A stretch of 64,000 nucleotides of DNA from Pseudoalteromonas xiamenensis (GCF_042431545.1 NZ_JBHLYX010000008.1), one strand, 5' to 3'; positions 1 through 8,557 are shown, counted from the stretch's first letter. Numbers and translations: made by a program. The notes: generated from the sequence alone by a model not told the origin.

Positions 1-2
1 TA

Positions 3-272
3 TTAGCGACGTAGGCCAAGTTCACTGATTAGTGCAGCGTAACGCTCAACGCTTTTACCTTTAAGGTAGTCAAGAAGCGTACGACGTTGGCTAACTTTGC
101 GTAGAAGACCACGACGTGAGTGGAAGTCGTGCTTGTGGTTAGCAAAGTGACCTTGTAGCTTGTTGATATCAGCAGTTAGAAGTGCAACTTGAACTTCTGG
201 TGAACCAGTGTCGCCTTCAGCGCGTGCGAATTTTGCAACGATTGCTGCTTTTTCTTGATTGCTTAGTGACAT
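3..272 (-). CDS. rpsO: 30S ribosomal protein S15
   Basis: Small-subunit ribosomal protein S15 (89 residues), a primary 16S rRNA binder that helps form the platform and the bridge to the 50S subunit. The sequence begins MSLSNQEKAAIV and has the family's GSPEVQVALLT and HSRRGLL segments; length is normal. The ATG at 272 is chosen because a GGAG ribosome-binding site sits seven bases upstream; a TTG twelve bases further up would add four residues without family support. It is the last gene seen of the rimP-nusA-infB-rbfA-truB-rpsO operon. The 110-base gap behind truB would suit its own promoter or an S15 autoregulatory site, known in E. coli, but I did not identify either here. Confidence 0.98.
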   Translation of the reverse strand: MSLSNQEKAAIVAKFARAEGDTGSPEVQVALLTADINKLQGHFANHKHDFHSRRGLLRKVSQRRTLLDYLKGKSVERYAALISELGLRR

Positions 273-382
273 AATAAACTCCAAAAATTTATGGTGTATA
301 ACACGCTTTAGCCGATCACTAATTCAGCCAAAGCAATTTAGCGGGCGGATTCTATCAGGCTTACCTGTAAATTACCACCGCT

Positions 383-1327
383 TTATTCTTGTGTGCTCGA
401 CAAAGCGCGTTTCGCTTTTAAATGCCCATGAGGGTTACGTTCACCAAGACCAATAAAGCGTCCATCTGCCATTACTTTAACTATGCCTTCAGGTACTTCG
501 CCGCTTTCTAATTTAACCACTTGTCCGTGGCCAAACGCTTTGCCTTGCTCCGCGTTAATCTCTACCATCGGTAAATCAGCAAGCGCCGTATCCATAGGCA
601 AAAGCAACGGATCAAGCAACGTAAATCGAGCTGTTTCGTCTTGTGCAACTGATTGAACCAAGGCTTCAAGTGCCTCAAAGCTTATCATTTTATCACTTGG
701 GTAATGACCAACTTCACTGCGATGGAGCATAATGACGTGCGCTCCACAGCCAAGTTTTTCACCCAAATCATCAACAATAGTGCGGATATACGTGCCTTTT
801 GAAACATACACAGTCATTTGAATTTCCTGCGCTTGTTCATCATATTCATCCAGTGAAATACTAAAGACAGTAATACGACGACATTTTCTAGGAACCTCTA
901 TTCCCTCACGCGCATATTTATAAAGCGGTTGACCTTGGTACTTTAATGCAGAATACATTGAAGGATATTGGTCAGACTCGCCCAAGAAGCTTGTAACCTC
1001 TTGTTCGAGCTGCGCACGCGTAATGTTAACAGGGCGAGTTTCAACTACTTCACCATCAGAATCTGATGTTGTCGTACGCTCACCTAATTTGGCGCGAACC
1101 ACATACGTTTTGTCCGTATCGAGCAAAAACTGCGTGAATTTAGTCGCTTCACCAAAACAGATGGGGAGCATACCAGTCGCAAGCGGATCGAGCGCCCCAG
1201 TATGTCCAGCTTTTTGTGCACCGAACAGAAACTTAGCTTGTTGAAGTGCTTTATTTGACGAGATGCCCTGCGCTTTGTTTAATAATAAGATGCCGTCAAT
1301 CGGCCTTCCTTTATTGCGCCTTGCCAT
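383..1327 (-). CDS. truB: tRNA pseudouridine(55) synthase TruB
   Basis: Converts uridine 55 in the T-loop of tRNAs to pseudouridine and acts as a tRNA chaperone in the cytoplasm. The 314-residue protein has the typical N-terminal stretch PIDGILLLNKAQG and the catalytic motif GHTGALDPLATG with the nucleophilic aspartate at about residue 47. The C-terminal part matches the TruB second domain and PUA-like tail in length. The start overlaps the rbfA stop by one base (TAATG), which suggests translational coupling. The gene order is conserved across gammaproteobacteria. Confidence 0.97.
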   Translation of the reverse strand: MARRNKGRPIDGILLLNKAQGISSNKALQQAKFLFGAQKAGHTGALDPLATGMLPICFGEATKFTQFLLDTDKTYVVRAKLGERTTTSDSDGEVVETRPVNITRAQLEQEVTSFLGESDQYPSMYSALKYQGQPLYKYAREGIEVPRKCRRITVFSISLDEYDEQAQEIQMTVYVSKGTYIRTIVDDLGEKLGCGAHVIMLHRSEVGHYPSDKMISFEALEALVQSVAQDETARFTLLDPLLLPMDTALADLPMVEINAEQGKAFGHGQVVKLESGEVPEGIVKVMADGRFIGLGERNPHGHLKAKRALSSTQE

Positions 1328-1749
1328 TACTCTTCTGAACCCTTGTGCTCTGAATCATCTTGAATTTCATCTGACTCATCGCCACGTTTTGCTTTGTCTT
1401 CACGGATCACCGAATCCACTAGATTCGAAATACGCATACCTTCCATCAATGAATTATCAACGACAAAACGCAGTTCTGGCATGATACGCGCACGAATACG
1501 CTTACCAAGTAATGAACGAATAAAGCCTGTTGCTTCATTCAACAATTTTACACTTTGCTTTGTCTTGTCTTCATCGTTGGTATTGAGAACCGTAATGAAA
1601 ATCTTGGCATAGGACAGGTCTCGCGATACTTCTACAGCAGACACTGTTACTAAACCTAAACGTGGGTCTTTAATTTCTCTTTGAATAATAACCGCAATTT
1701 CTTTTTGAATTTGCTGGCCTACTCTATCGGTACGAGAAAATTCTCTCAT
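1327..1749 (-). CDS. rbfA: 30S ribosome-binding factor RbfA
   Basis: Cold-shock-related ribosome maturation factor that binds the immature 30S subunit and assists 16S rRNA 5'-end processing. The 140-residue protein starts MREFSRTDRVGQQIQKE, matching the family's N-terminal helix, and contains the KH-type core (VTVSAVEVSRDLSYAKIFITV). A GTG three codons upstream (1758) is an alternative start; the ATG at 1749 fits family alignments better, though the GGTGAG before it is very close to the start codon. The C-terminus is an acidic tail (DESDEIQDDSEHKGSEE). A terminator-like hairpin lies between this gene and infB. Confidence 0.96.
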   Translation of the reverse strand: MREFSRTDRVGQQIQKEIAVIIQREIKDPRLGLVTVSAVEVSRDLSYAKIFITVLNTNDEDKTKQSVKLLNEATGFIRSLLGKRIRARIMPELRFVVDNSLMEGMRISNLVDSVIREDKAKRGDESDEIQDDSEHKGSEE

Positions 1750-1788
1750 GCTCACCACTTATCAAAATTTAACCAATTAAACAACGGC

Positions 1789-1809
1789 AAAAAGGGGGCT
1801 GTTGCCCCC
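1789..1809 (-). terminator. Terminator-like hairpin between infB and rbfA
   Basis: On the minus strand a GC-only stem GGGGGC / GCCCCC with loop AACA is followed directly by five T residues. It lies about 20 bases behind the infB stop codon and about 40 bases before rbfA. It has the form of an intrinsic terminator inside the operon, so it may lower expression of rbfA-truB-rpsO relative to infB or mark an RNA processing site. No promoter for rbfA was identified. Confidence 0.7.
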
Positions 1810-1831
1810 ATTTTCTGGAACTATGAAGACG

Positions 1832-4489
1832 TTACAGTGTACGTTGTACTTCAACCGTTTCGAATACTTCGATTTGGTCGCCTGATCTTACATCATTATA
1901 GTTCTTAACGCCGATACCACACTCCATACCGTTACGTACTTCTTGTACGTCGTCTTTGAAGCGGCGTAGTGACTCAAGTTCACCTTCATAGATAACAACG
2001 TTATCACGAAGAACACGAATTGGCGCGCTACGCTTAACGATACCTTCAACAACCATACAGCCTGCAACCGCACCAAACTTAGGTGAACGGAATACATCAC
2101 GTACTTCTGCAAGACCGATAATTTGTTGTTTGAATTCAGGCGCAAGTTTACCAACCATTGCTTGTTTCACTTCTTCGATTAGATCGTAGATTACGCTGTA
2201 GTAACGTAGGTCTAACGATTCAGTCTCGATAACTTTACGCGCAGATGCGTCCGCACGAACGTTGAAACCAACAAGGATTGCGTTAGATGCAGCTGCAAGT
2301 GTTGCGTCAGTCTCAGTAAGACCACCTACACCTGAACCTACAATCTTCACTTTCACTTCGTCTGTAGACAGTTTAACCAATGCGTCAGAAATCGCTTCCA
2401 CAGAACCTTGTACGTCTGCTTTAAGAACGATATTAACTTCTGAAATGTCGCCTTCAGTCATGTTAGAGAACATGTTCTCTAGTTTCGCTTTCTGCTGACG
2501 AGCAAGCTTCACTTCACGGAATTTACCTTGACGGTACAATGCCACTTCACGCGCTTTACGCTCATCTTTAACCACAGTTGCTTCATCACCCGCAGCTGGT
2601 ACGCCAGATAGACCTAAAATCTCAACTGGAATAGATGGACCTGCAGACTTGATGTCATAACCGTTTTCGTCTTTCATCGCACGAACTTTACCGTACTCAA
2701 GACCACATAAAACGATGTCACCTTGGTTTAGTGTACCTGATTGAACAAGTACCGTTGCAACCGGACCACGGCCTTTATCAAGACGAGATTCAATAACAAC
2801 ACCTGCCGCCATACCTTGGTGTGCAGCGCTTAGCTCTAGAAGCTCAGCTTGCATTAGGATTGACTCAAGTAACTCATCAATACCAAGACCTGTTTTCGCA
2901 GAAATATAAACGAACTGAGTCTCACCGCCCCACTCTTCAGGAATTACATCAAGTGCAGCAAGTTCGTTCTTAACGCGGTCTGGATCAACACCTTCTTTGT
3001 CCATCTTATTTACAGCAACAATTAGAGGAACACCAGCCGCTTTCGCGTGTTGTACCGCTTCTTTTGTCTGAGGCATTACGCCATCGTCTGCTGCAACAAC
3101 AAGTACTACGATATCCGTTGCTTTCGCACCACGAGCACGCATTGACGTAAACGCCGCGTGTCCAGGTGTATCTAGGAATGTGATCATGCCACCTTCCGTT
3201 TCAACGTGATATGCACCGATATGCTGTGTGATACCACCGGCTTCACCTGAAGCCACTTTCGCTTTACGAATGTAGTCAAGTGTCGATGTTTTACCGTGGT
3301 CAACGTGACCCATTACAGTAACAACTGGTGCACGGTGTTCTTTTTCACCACCTTCGTTACGGTCGCTAAGTACTTGCTCTTCTAGTTGGTTTTCTTTCAC
3401 TAGAACAACTTTGTGACCCATTTCTTCCGCAACAAGTTGAGCCGTTTCTTGGTCGATGACTTGGTTGATAGTTACCATATCACCCATCTTCATCAACGTT
3501 TTAACGACTTCAGCACCTTTTACTGCCATGCGTGACGCAAGTTCTGCAACGGTGATTGTCTCACTGATACGAACTTCGTTTTTTACTTCAGCAGTCGGCT
3601 TTTGGAAACCTTGTTGTAACGTTGAAGGCGTTTTTAGCTTGCCTTTGTGAGCCTTACGGTTCACCGGCAATTCACGCTCTTTAGAGCTTGCTTTAGTTTT
3701 GCTCTTCTTCACGCTACGACGAGCATTTTTCTCTTCACGCTCATCCGATTCATCTTCTGCTTGGCGTGCATAAGTCGACGTAGTGATGTGGTGATCGCTA
3801 TTTGCGTCACGCTCACGACGTTCTTCTTCTTCACGTTGCCAACGCACTTCATTTTCTTCAGCTAGTTTACGTGCAATCTCTGCTTGACGTACTGCTTCTT
3901 CTTCGGCTTTACGAATTGCAGCTTCCTCCGCTTCTTTACGTAGACGCTCTTCTTCAGCGCGCTCTTGCTCAAGCTCTGCGTCAGAACGAGCAGGTTTAGC
4001 AGCACGATCTGCTTCAGCTTTTTGCTTCGCTAGATCTTGTTGTGCTTTCTTCTCTGCTTCTTCTTTCGCTTTACGCTCAGCTTCTTGCTTTGCTAGCAAT
4101 TCTGCTTCACGTTGTGCTTGTAATTCAGCTTCGCGTTGCGCTGCGTCTTCTTGTGCTTGACGCTCTAAATCTTGTTGCTGTTCAAGCGCGCTCTTCTTAA
4201 CGTAAGTGCGCTTTTTACGAACTTCAACCTGTACCGACTTTGCTTTGCCTGTAGCACCAGTTACGCTTAGAGTGCTTTTACTCTTGCGTTGCAAAGTCAT
4301 ACGCTCAGGGCCTTCAGAGCCTTTGCCGCCATGTTGCTTGCTCAAATGGTCAAGCAACTGCGCTTTCTCTGATTCCGTAACCGTTTCACCTTTGGCTTTG
4401 GTGATACCAGCGTCTTGTAACTGCTGGAGTAACTTATCAACAGTTGTATTGATTGTCTCGGCTAGTCTCTCAATGCTCACTTCTGCCAT
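1832..4489 (-). CDS. infB: Translation initiation factor IF-2
   Basis: GTPase that brings fMet-tRNA to the 30S P site and promotes subunit joining. The 885-residue protein has an IF2 N-terminal module (about 1-55), a long charged, probably coiled or disordered region rich in Glu/Ala/Lys/Arg (about 95-250), a second IF2_N module (about 305-360), and the G domain with P-loop GHVDHGKT at 394-401, DTPGH and NKMD motifs, followed by the beta-barrel and C-terminal fMet-tRNA-binding domains. The start is supported by GGGAGGT eight bases upstream. It sits 26 bases behind nusA. Internal in-frame starts that give shorter IF2 forms are known in E. coli; I did not assign them here. Confidence 0.98.
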   Translation of the reverse strand: MAEVSIERLAETINTTVDKLLQQLQDAGITKAKGETVTESEKAQLLDHLSKQHGGKGSEGPERMTLQRKSKSTLSVTGATGKAKSVQVEVRKKRTYVKKSALEQQQDLERQAQEDAAQREAELQAQREAELLAKQEAERKAKEEAEKKAQQDLAKQKAEADRAAKPARSDAELEQERAEEERLRKEAEEAAIRKAEEEAVRQAEIARKLAEENEVRWQREEEERRERDANSDHHITTSTYARQAEDESDEREEKNARRSVKKSKTKASSKERELPVNRKAHKGKLKTPSTLQQGFQKPTAEVKNEVRISETITVAELASRMAVKGAEVVKTLMKMGDMVTINQVIDQETAQLVAEEMGHKVVLVKENQLEEQVLSDRNEGGEKEHRAPVVTVMGHVDHGKTSTLDYIRKAKVASGEAGGITQHIGAYHVETEGGMITFLDTPGHAAFTSMRARGAKATDIVVLVVAADDGVMPQTKEAVQHAKAAGVPLIVAVNKMDKEGVDPDRVKNELAALDVIPEEWGGETQFVYISAKTGLGIDELLESILMQAELLELSAAHQGMAAGVVIESRLDKGRGPVATVLVQSGTLNQGDIVLCGLEYGKVRAMKDENGYDIKSAGPSIPVEILGLSGVPAAGDEATVVKDERKAREVALYRQGKFREVKLARQQKAKLENMFSNMTEGDISEVNIVLKADVQGSVEAISDALVKLSTDEVKVKIVGSGVGGLTETDATLAAASNAILVGFNVRADASARKVIETESLDLRYYSVIYDLIEEVKQAMVGKLAPEFKQQIIGLAEVRDVFRSPKFGAVAGCMVVEGIVKRSAPIRVLRDNVVIYEGELESLRRFKDDVQEVRNGMECGIGVKNYNDVRSGDQIEVFETVEVQRTL

Positions 4490-4515
4490 TGTGTGTGTTA
4501 CCTCCCGTTAATAAA

Positions 4516-6015
4516 TTACTCATCACCAAACCAACAGATGTTACGTGCAGCCATGATTAGGGCACCCGCTTTCTCATCTGTTATGTCTGTGATCTCAACT
4601 AGGTCGTCAATACCTTGCTCAGCTAGGTCTTCAAGCGTAATAATACCCTTGCTTGCCATAACTAGCGCCGTGTGACGATCTAGGCCTTCTAAAGCTAAAA
4701 GCTCATCTGAAGGCTCAGCACCTTCTAAACTTTCTTCGTTTTTAAGTGCTTTCGTTGTTAATGCATCTTTAGCACGATTACGCAGCTCTTCAACTGTGTC
4801 TTCGTCAAGACCATCAATTTCTAAAAACTCTGCAACAGGCACGTACGCAACTTCTTCCAGTGAAGAGAAACCTTCATTGATTAGAAGCGCCGCGAAGTCA
4901 TCGTCGATGTCTAAGTTTTCAGTGAATAGATTCACTAATTTGTCTGACTCTTCTGAGTTCTTACGCTGCATGTCTTCCACAGTCATCACGTTTAGCTCCC
5001 AACCAGTTAGTTGGCTTGCCAAACGCACGTTTTGACCGTTACGACCGATTGCTTGTGCTAGGTTGTCTGATTCAACCGCGATGTCCATTGAACGCGAATC
5101 TTCGTCAACAACAATTGACGCAACTTCTGCTGGCGCCATTGCATTGATCACGAACTGTGCAGGGTTGTCATCGTAAAGAACGATATCAACACGCTCGCCA
5201 CCAAGTTCAGACGAAACTGCTTGTACACGTGCTCCACGCATACCAACACACGCGCCAACTGGGTCAATACGTTTGTCGTTTGATTTAACCGCGATTTTTG
5301 CACGAGAACCTGGGTCACGTGCTGCGCCACGGAGTTCAATCATCTCTTCGCCAATTTCTGGCACTTCGATACGGAACAATTCCATCAACATTTCAGGTTT
5401 TGAACGTGTAACGAATAACTGTGCACCACGTGCTTCTGGTTTAACTTCGTAAAGTAAACCACGAACACGGTCACCTGGACGGAAACTTTCGCGTGGCAAC
5501 ATGTCATCGCGGTAAATTACCGCTTCTGCGTTGTTACCTAAATCGATAATAACGGCATCACGTGATGCTTTCTTTACGACACCCGTAACTAACTCGCCTT
5601 TTTGATCTTTATACGCATCAACAACTAACGCACGCTCAGCTTCACGTACTTTTTGCACGATAACTTGCTTCGCCATTTGCGTTGTAATGCGGTCAAACTT
5701 GATAGACTCAATTTGTTCTTCTACGTAGTCACCAAGTTGGATTTCAGGCTCGTCATAACGTGCTGCATCTAGTGTAATTTCTGAAAATGGGTTCTCTAAG
5801 CCACCGTTCTCTAATGGCTCAACAACTCTCCAGCGACGGAAAGTATCGTAATCACCAGTTTTACGGTCAATAGAAACACGAACTTCGATCTCACCTTCGT
5901 GTTTTTTCTTTGTTGCAGTCGCTAGCGCGAACTCTAAAGCTTCAAAGATTTTTTCTCTTGGAACCGCTTTTTCATTAGAGACGGCCTCTGCCACCAATAA
6001 TATTTCTTTTGCCAT
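4516..6015 (-). CDS. nusA: Transcription termination/antitermination factor NusA
   Basis: RNA polymerase-associated factor controlling pausing, intrinsic termination and rRNA antitermination. The 499-residue protein shows the NusA N-terminal domain (AKEILLVAEAVSNEKAVPRE), then S1 and two KH domains (GACVGMRGARVQAV and IGRNGQNVRLASQL), and two C-terminal acidic repeats (about 360-495), an arrangement typical of gammaproteobacteria. The ATG at 6015 is chosen because residues after it match E. coli NusA; an upstream in-frame start would add 11 unrelated residues. It lies 38 bases behind rimP. Confidence 0.98.
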   Translation of the reverse strand: MAKEILLVAEAVSNEKAVPREKIFEALEFALATATKKKHEGEIEVRVSIDRKTGDYDTFRRWRVVEPLENGGLENPFSEITLDAARYDEPEIQLGDYVEEQIESIKFDRITTQMAKQVIVQKVREAERALVVDAYKDQKGELVTGVVKKASRDAVIIDLGNNAEAVIYRDDMLPRESFRPGDRVRGLLYEVKPEARGAQLFVTRSKPEMLMELFRIEVPEIGEEMIELRGAARDPGSRAKIAVKSNDKRIDPVGACVGMRGARVQAVSSELGGERVDIVLYDDNPAQFVINAMAPAEVASIVVDEDSRSMDIAVESDNLAQAIGRNGQNVRLASQLTGWELNVMTVEDMQRKNSEESDKLVNLFTENLDIDDDFAALLINEGFSSLEEVAYVPVAEFLEIDGLDEDTVEELRNRAKDALTTKALKNEESLEGAEPSDELLALEGLDRHTALVMASKGIITLEDLAEQGIDDLVEITDITDEKAGALIMAARNICWFGDE

Positions 6016-6053
6016 AGGTAATGCCTCGTTTGCCCTGTTCCTTCGCACTCTAA

Positions 6054-6509
6054 TTAGAATTTCGCGATGATGTTGGCACGCTCAACGTTGCTTAGCATTA
6101 ACATATGCTCTGCACCATCGATTTTCAGCGTGATCACGTCACCGTTAATTGCCACTAAATCGCCTTTAAAGTTACGACGACCATCCTGAGGTAATTTAGT
6201 ACGTAAACGTATTTCCTCACCGACCGCCTGTTCAAAGTGCGCTTGCTTAAACAAAGGTCTGTCAACACCTGGTGATGAGACCTCTAAGGTATACTCGTTT
6301 GTAATCGGGTCTTCGACATCCATGATGGCACTCACTTGATGACTGACTTCCGCACAGTTATCCACATTGATGCCATTTTCATGGTCAATGTATACGCGTA
6401 GTGTCGAGTGACGACCAGCAGTTACAAACTCAAGACCCAATAGCTCAAAACCAAGTGCTTCTACGGCTGGTTCAAGCATTGCAGTTAAATCTTGCTCGAG
6501 TTTTGTCAC
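6054..6509 (-). CDS. rimP: Ribosome maturation factor RimP
   Basis: Needed for 30S subunit maturation in the cytoplasm. The 151-residue product contains LEQDLTAMLEPAVEALGFEL, YIDHENGINVDNC, VSHQVSAIMDVEDPI and EVSSPGVDRPLF, all characteristic of the family. The start is a GTG at 6509 with a GGAGG ribosome-binding site six bases upstream. The open frame runs about 90 codons further 5', but that part encodes no RimP-like sequence and is structured leader RNA. First protein gene of the operon. Confidence 0.96.
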   Translation of the reverse strand: MTKLEQDLTAMLEPAVEALGFELLGLEFVTAGRHSTLRVYIDHENGINVDNCAEVSHQVSAIMDVEDPITNEYTLEVSSPGVDRPLFKQAHFEQAVGEEIRLRTKLPQDGRRNFKGDLVAINGDVITLKIDGAEHMLMLSNVERANIIAKF

Positions 6510-6528
6510 GAATTTCCTCCATACAAAC

Positions 6529-6623
6529 AAAAAAAGGGCTCGTTGCCCCAGTAAAGCTGTAACATGCTCTAAACCCGATTCACTGGGTTTAGATACAACA
6601 ACGCCCCGAACCAAGCGGGGCGT
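6529..6623 (-). promoter_or_regulatory. Structured rimP leader with terminator-like hairpin
   Basis: Between the initiator tRNA and rimP the minus strand carries three hairpins in a row: an 8-bp stem at 6601-6623 (ACGCCCCG / CGGGGCGT), a 9-bp stem at 6568-6593 (TCTAAACCC / GGGTTTAGA), and a short stem at 6536-6549 (GGGGC / GCCCT on the transcript) followed by seven T residues and then the rimP ribosome-binding site. The last one looks like an intrinsic terminator placed just before translation starts, as expected of an attenuator. A rimP leader has been described in enterobacteria; whether this one is related is my inference. Confidence 0.65.
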
Positions 6624-6696
6624 CACACAAAAATCAACGGTGTGGCCAAAGGCCAGCTTGGTTGCGGCAAGAAAGGCTTCATTGAGCATAGTGCTT

Positions 6697-6728
6697 AAAC
6701 GCAAAACGCGCATTACAAAGAATGCGCG
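6697..6728 (-). terminator. Hairpin behind the initiator tRNA
   Basis: An 8-bp perfect stem (CGCGCATT / AATGCGCG, loop of six at 6715-6720) is followed on the minus strand by TTTTGCGTTT. It lies about 60 bases downstream of the tRNA 3' end. It could be a partial terminator or a processing signal that separates the tRNA from the rimP operon transcript. Confidence 0.5.
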
Positions 6729-6789
6729 AACTAAAAACAAACACTCTCGTGTTTTCAACGTATTCACTATGCTTAAAAAGCACAAGTCT

Positions 6790-6866
<77 letters not shown>

Positions 6867-6904
6867 GCAACTGACATTACAAGTAATGTCTAAAACTGGC
6901 GCTT

Positions 6905-6933
6905 ATTATAAAGAGTGTTACATTAATAAGCAA
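6905..6933 (-). promoter_or_regulatory. Probable sigma-70 promoter of the tRNA-rimP operon
   Basis: On the minus strand a perfect -10 box TATAAT (6910-6905) has TTGCTT (6933-6928) 17 bases upstream. The -10 is followed by a GC-rich discriminator (AAGCGCC), a feature of stable-RNA promoters under stringent control. The expected transcript would start near 6898, about 30 bases before the tRNA. An 8-bp inverted repeat (6873-6890, GACATTAC / GTAATGTC) lies between start site and tRNA. Confidence 0.6.
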
Positions 6934-7060
6934 CCGCAGAGGAAAATAAAGTTCTTTTGTGAATTGTTCTTATTTTATCAACAACTAAACGCAAAAAGCT
7001 TGTACCTGTTTAAGTTTTATCTATATTAACGGCCATTTTACCCATTATAGGAAAATTAGA

Positions 7061-7846
7061 ATGAAAAGTAGAGCTTACAAATCTCTTTTAATGAGCATTG
7101 CCTTCGGGATGACGTCATCTTATGCAATCGCTGATTCATGCGAAGGTTTTGGTCCTCAGACCCCTCGTGATATTGACAGTGTTCTTGGCGAAAATGCTCG
7201 CTCTTTCTCAAAAGCGCCTCAGAGTTCAGAAATGAACTTGTGTAACATTCATTTCCACAAAAATGCTGAACACAAAGCAAAAGACTTTTCTGTTTTTGCA
7301 GGCCCAGGTGAGCACGGTGGTTACCAATGTAACGCAACGAGCTCATTAACAGCGGCAGAACTCAAAGCACCAGAAGGCAAAGTTTGTAAAAATGTGAAAC
7401 CAGGTGACACCATTGAAGTGCACTGGGTGCACAGTTCATGTGATGTCAAACCAGGCAAAGGCCTTGGCTCTTGTTTAAACGATAAATGTGCTAACCCAGA
7501 TTTACGTGTTGAAACTCAAGTGTTCTTAGTGGTTAACGATCCGAATGCGCTTGATTTCAATGAACTTGGTTACGATGGTAACGTGGTAAATGGATATCAC
7601 CAACCAAAGCATATTCCTGATAACACCGGTAAACCGGTAGAATTTTTAGGTTCAACAACCGGCCCTAAATACACCAGCCAACAATGTTCGCCACTGCAAG
7701 TGACGTGGAGCGTTCGTCCGAGCTGTGCCAAAGTTGACATTAACAGTTTGGCAAAATGGTGTGAAAGTAACGAATTCGAAGAAGACCATGCACATGGTGT
7801 TCGTGAGCTAGTAACGGATCCTAAGTTACTGTCTCCAATTAAGTAA
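7061..7846 (+). CDS. Secreted delta-class carbonic anhydrase
   Basis: Probably a periplasmic or secreted zinc enzyme interconverting CO2 and bicarbonate. The 261-residue protein begins with a signal peptide (about 1-24, ending YAIA). Two histidine motifs resemble the zinc site of carbonic anhydrases: HFH at 64-66 and EVHWVH at 119-124 (candidate ligands H64, H66, H121). Several cysteines suit an exported protein. It recalls the delta-class enzymes first found in diatoms and also present in marine bacteria. It is read divergently from the tRNA/rimP operon, with an AGGAAA ribosome-binding site. No transport gene is next to it. Confidence 0.8.
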   Translation: MKSRAYKSLLMSIAFGMTSSYAIADSCEGFGPQTPRDIDSVLGENARSFSKAPQSSEMNLCNIHFHKNAEHKAKDFSVFAGPGEHGGYQCNATSSLTAAELKAPEGKVCKNVKPGDTIEVHWVHSSCDVKPGKGLGSCLNDKCANPDLRVETQVFLVVNDPNALDFNELGYDGNVVNGYHQPKHIPDNTGKPVEFLGSTTGPKYTSQQCSPLQVTWSVRPSCAKVDINSLAKWCESNEFEEDHAHGVRELVTDPKLLSPIK

Positions 7847-7892
7847 TTTCAATCCAATTTAAATTTGTCAGAAATTACGCACAAATTTTTTC

Positions 7893-7918
7893 GCGAATGT
7901 CGCAAAGTCGACATTCGC
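7893..7918. other. 10-bp inverted repeat in intergenic region
   Basis: A perfect inverted repeat GCGAATGTCG / CGACATTCGC with a six-base spacer lies between the carbonic anhydrase gene and the globin-like gene. T-rich sequence precedes it on the plus strand and no T run follows on either strand, so it is not a standard terminator. It could be an operator or an mRNA hairpin. Confidence 0.5.
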
Positions 7919-7987
7919 TGTCTATACTCAATCCAAACATTCTAGTTTGAGCAAAAGGATGCGCTCCTGATTTTTATTGGGGCGACT

Positions 7988-8458
7988 ATGAGCATATCAC
8001 CATATCAATACCGCATGTTGACACAATCACTGGCGGTGGTTAGACCTAACTTTCACTGTTTCTGTGTTTCTTTTCGAAAACAAATTTCAAATTATCAACT
8101 CAATACATCATTCACCTTTTCTGACGAGGGGATACTCAATGATGAAAACGAATTTTTTAGATTCGTACATCAATGTGTTGGTTTAATTCTCGAACACAAC
8201 AATTTGGTCGATTACCTCAGCCAGACTGCTAAAAAGCTGCGCGAGTACAATCTAACAGAGCGCGATATTTGCGTGCTTTGTAACTGTTTCCTCGCCACAA
8301 TACAGCTTCATCTAGGCAAACAATATACGCTTGCTATGCGAAACGCTTGGCGCCGACTGCTTCATGTGGTGTCAAACATACTCAATCACGAAATGCATGG
8401 TCGAACAAACGTGGTTAGCCTGCATGAGCACCGATTGAAAAAATCACAGGCTTCTTAA
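7988..8458 (+). CDS. Globin-like protein lacking the proximal histidine
   Basis: The 156-residue protein resembles single-domain bacterial globins in its last two thirds. From residue 84 the spacing through LG (109-110) to AW (120-121) matches Vitreoscilla hemoglobin as I recall it, without gaps. In that alignment the heme-ligating proximal histidine is replaced by leucine at position 84. It may therefore be a globin-fold protein without normal heme ligation, perhaps a sensor or regulator. There is no signal peptide, and several cysteines occur (residues 24, 26, 63, 95, 98, 100). It stands alone behind an intergenic inverted repeat. Function unknown. Confidence 0.55.
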   Translation: MSISPYQYRMLTQSLAVVRPNFHCFCVSFRKQISNYQLNTSFTFSDEGILNDENEFFRFVHQCVGLILEHNNLVDYLSQTAKKLREYNLTERDICVLCNCFLATIQLHLGKQYTLAMRNAWRRLLHVVSNILNHEMHGRTNVVSLHEHRLKKSQAS

Positions 8459-8557
8459 TGTGGTTGAGGCAAGAGATGTACCGGATATAGCTAAAATAGT
8501 ATAAGATGTGACAATCCCGTCATATTGATTTTGGTTATGATTAAATTCGGAGAAAAT

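Noticed and set aside
6510..6785. In-frame extension of rimP by about 90 codons
   Set aside because: It encodes no RimP-like sequence, covers three hairpins and a terminator-like stem, and a GTG with an excellent GGAGG site gives the correct protein.
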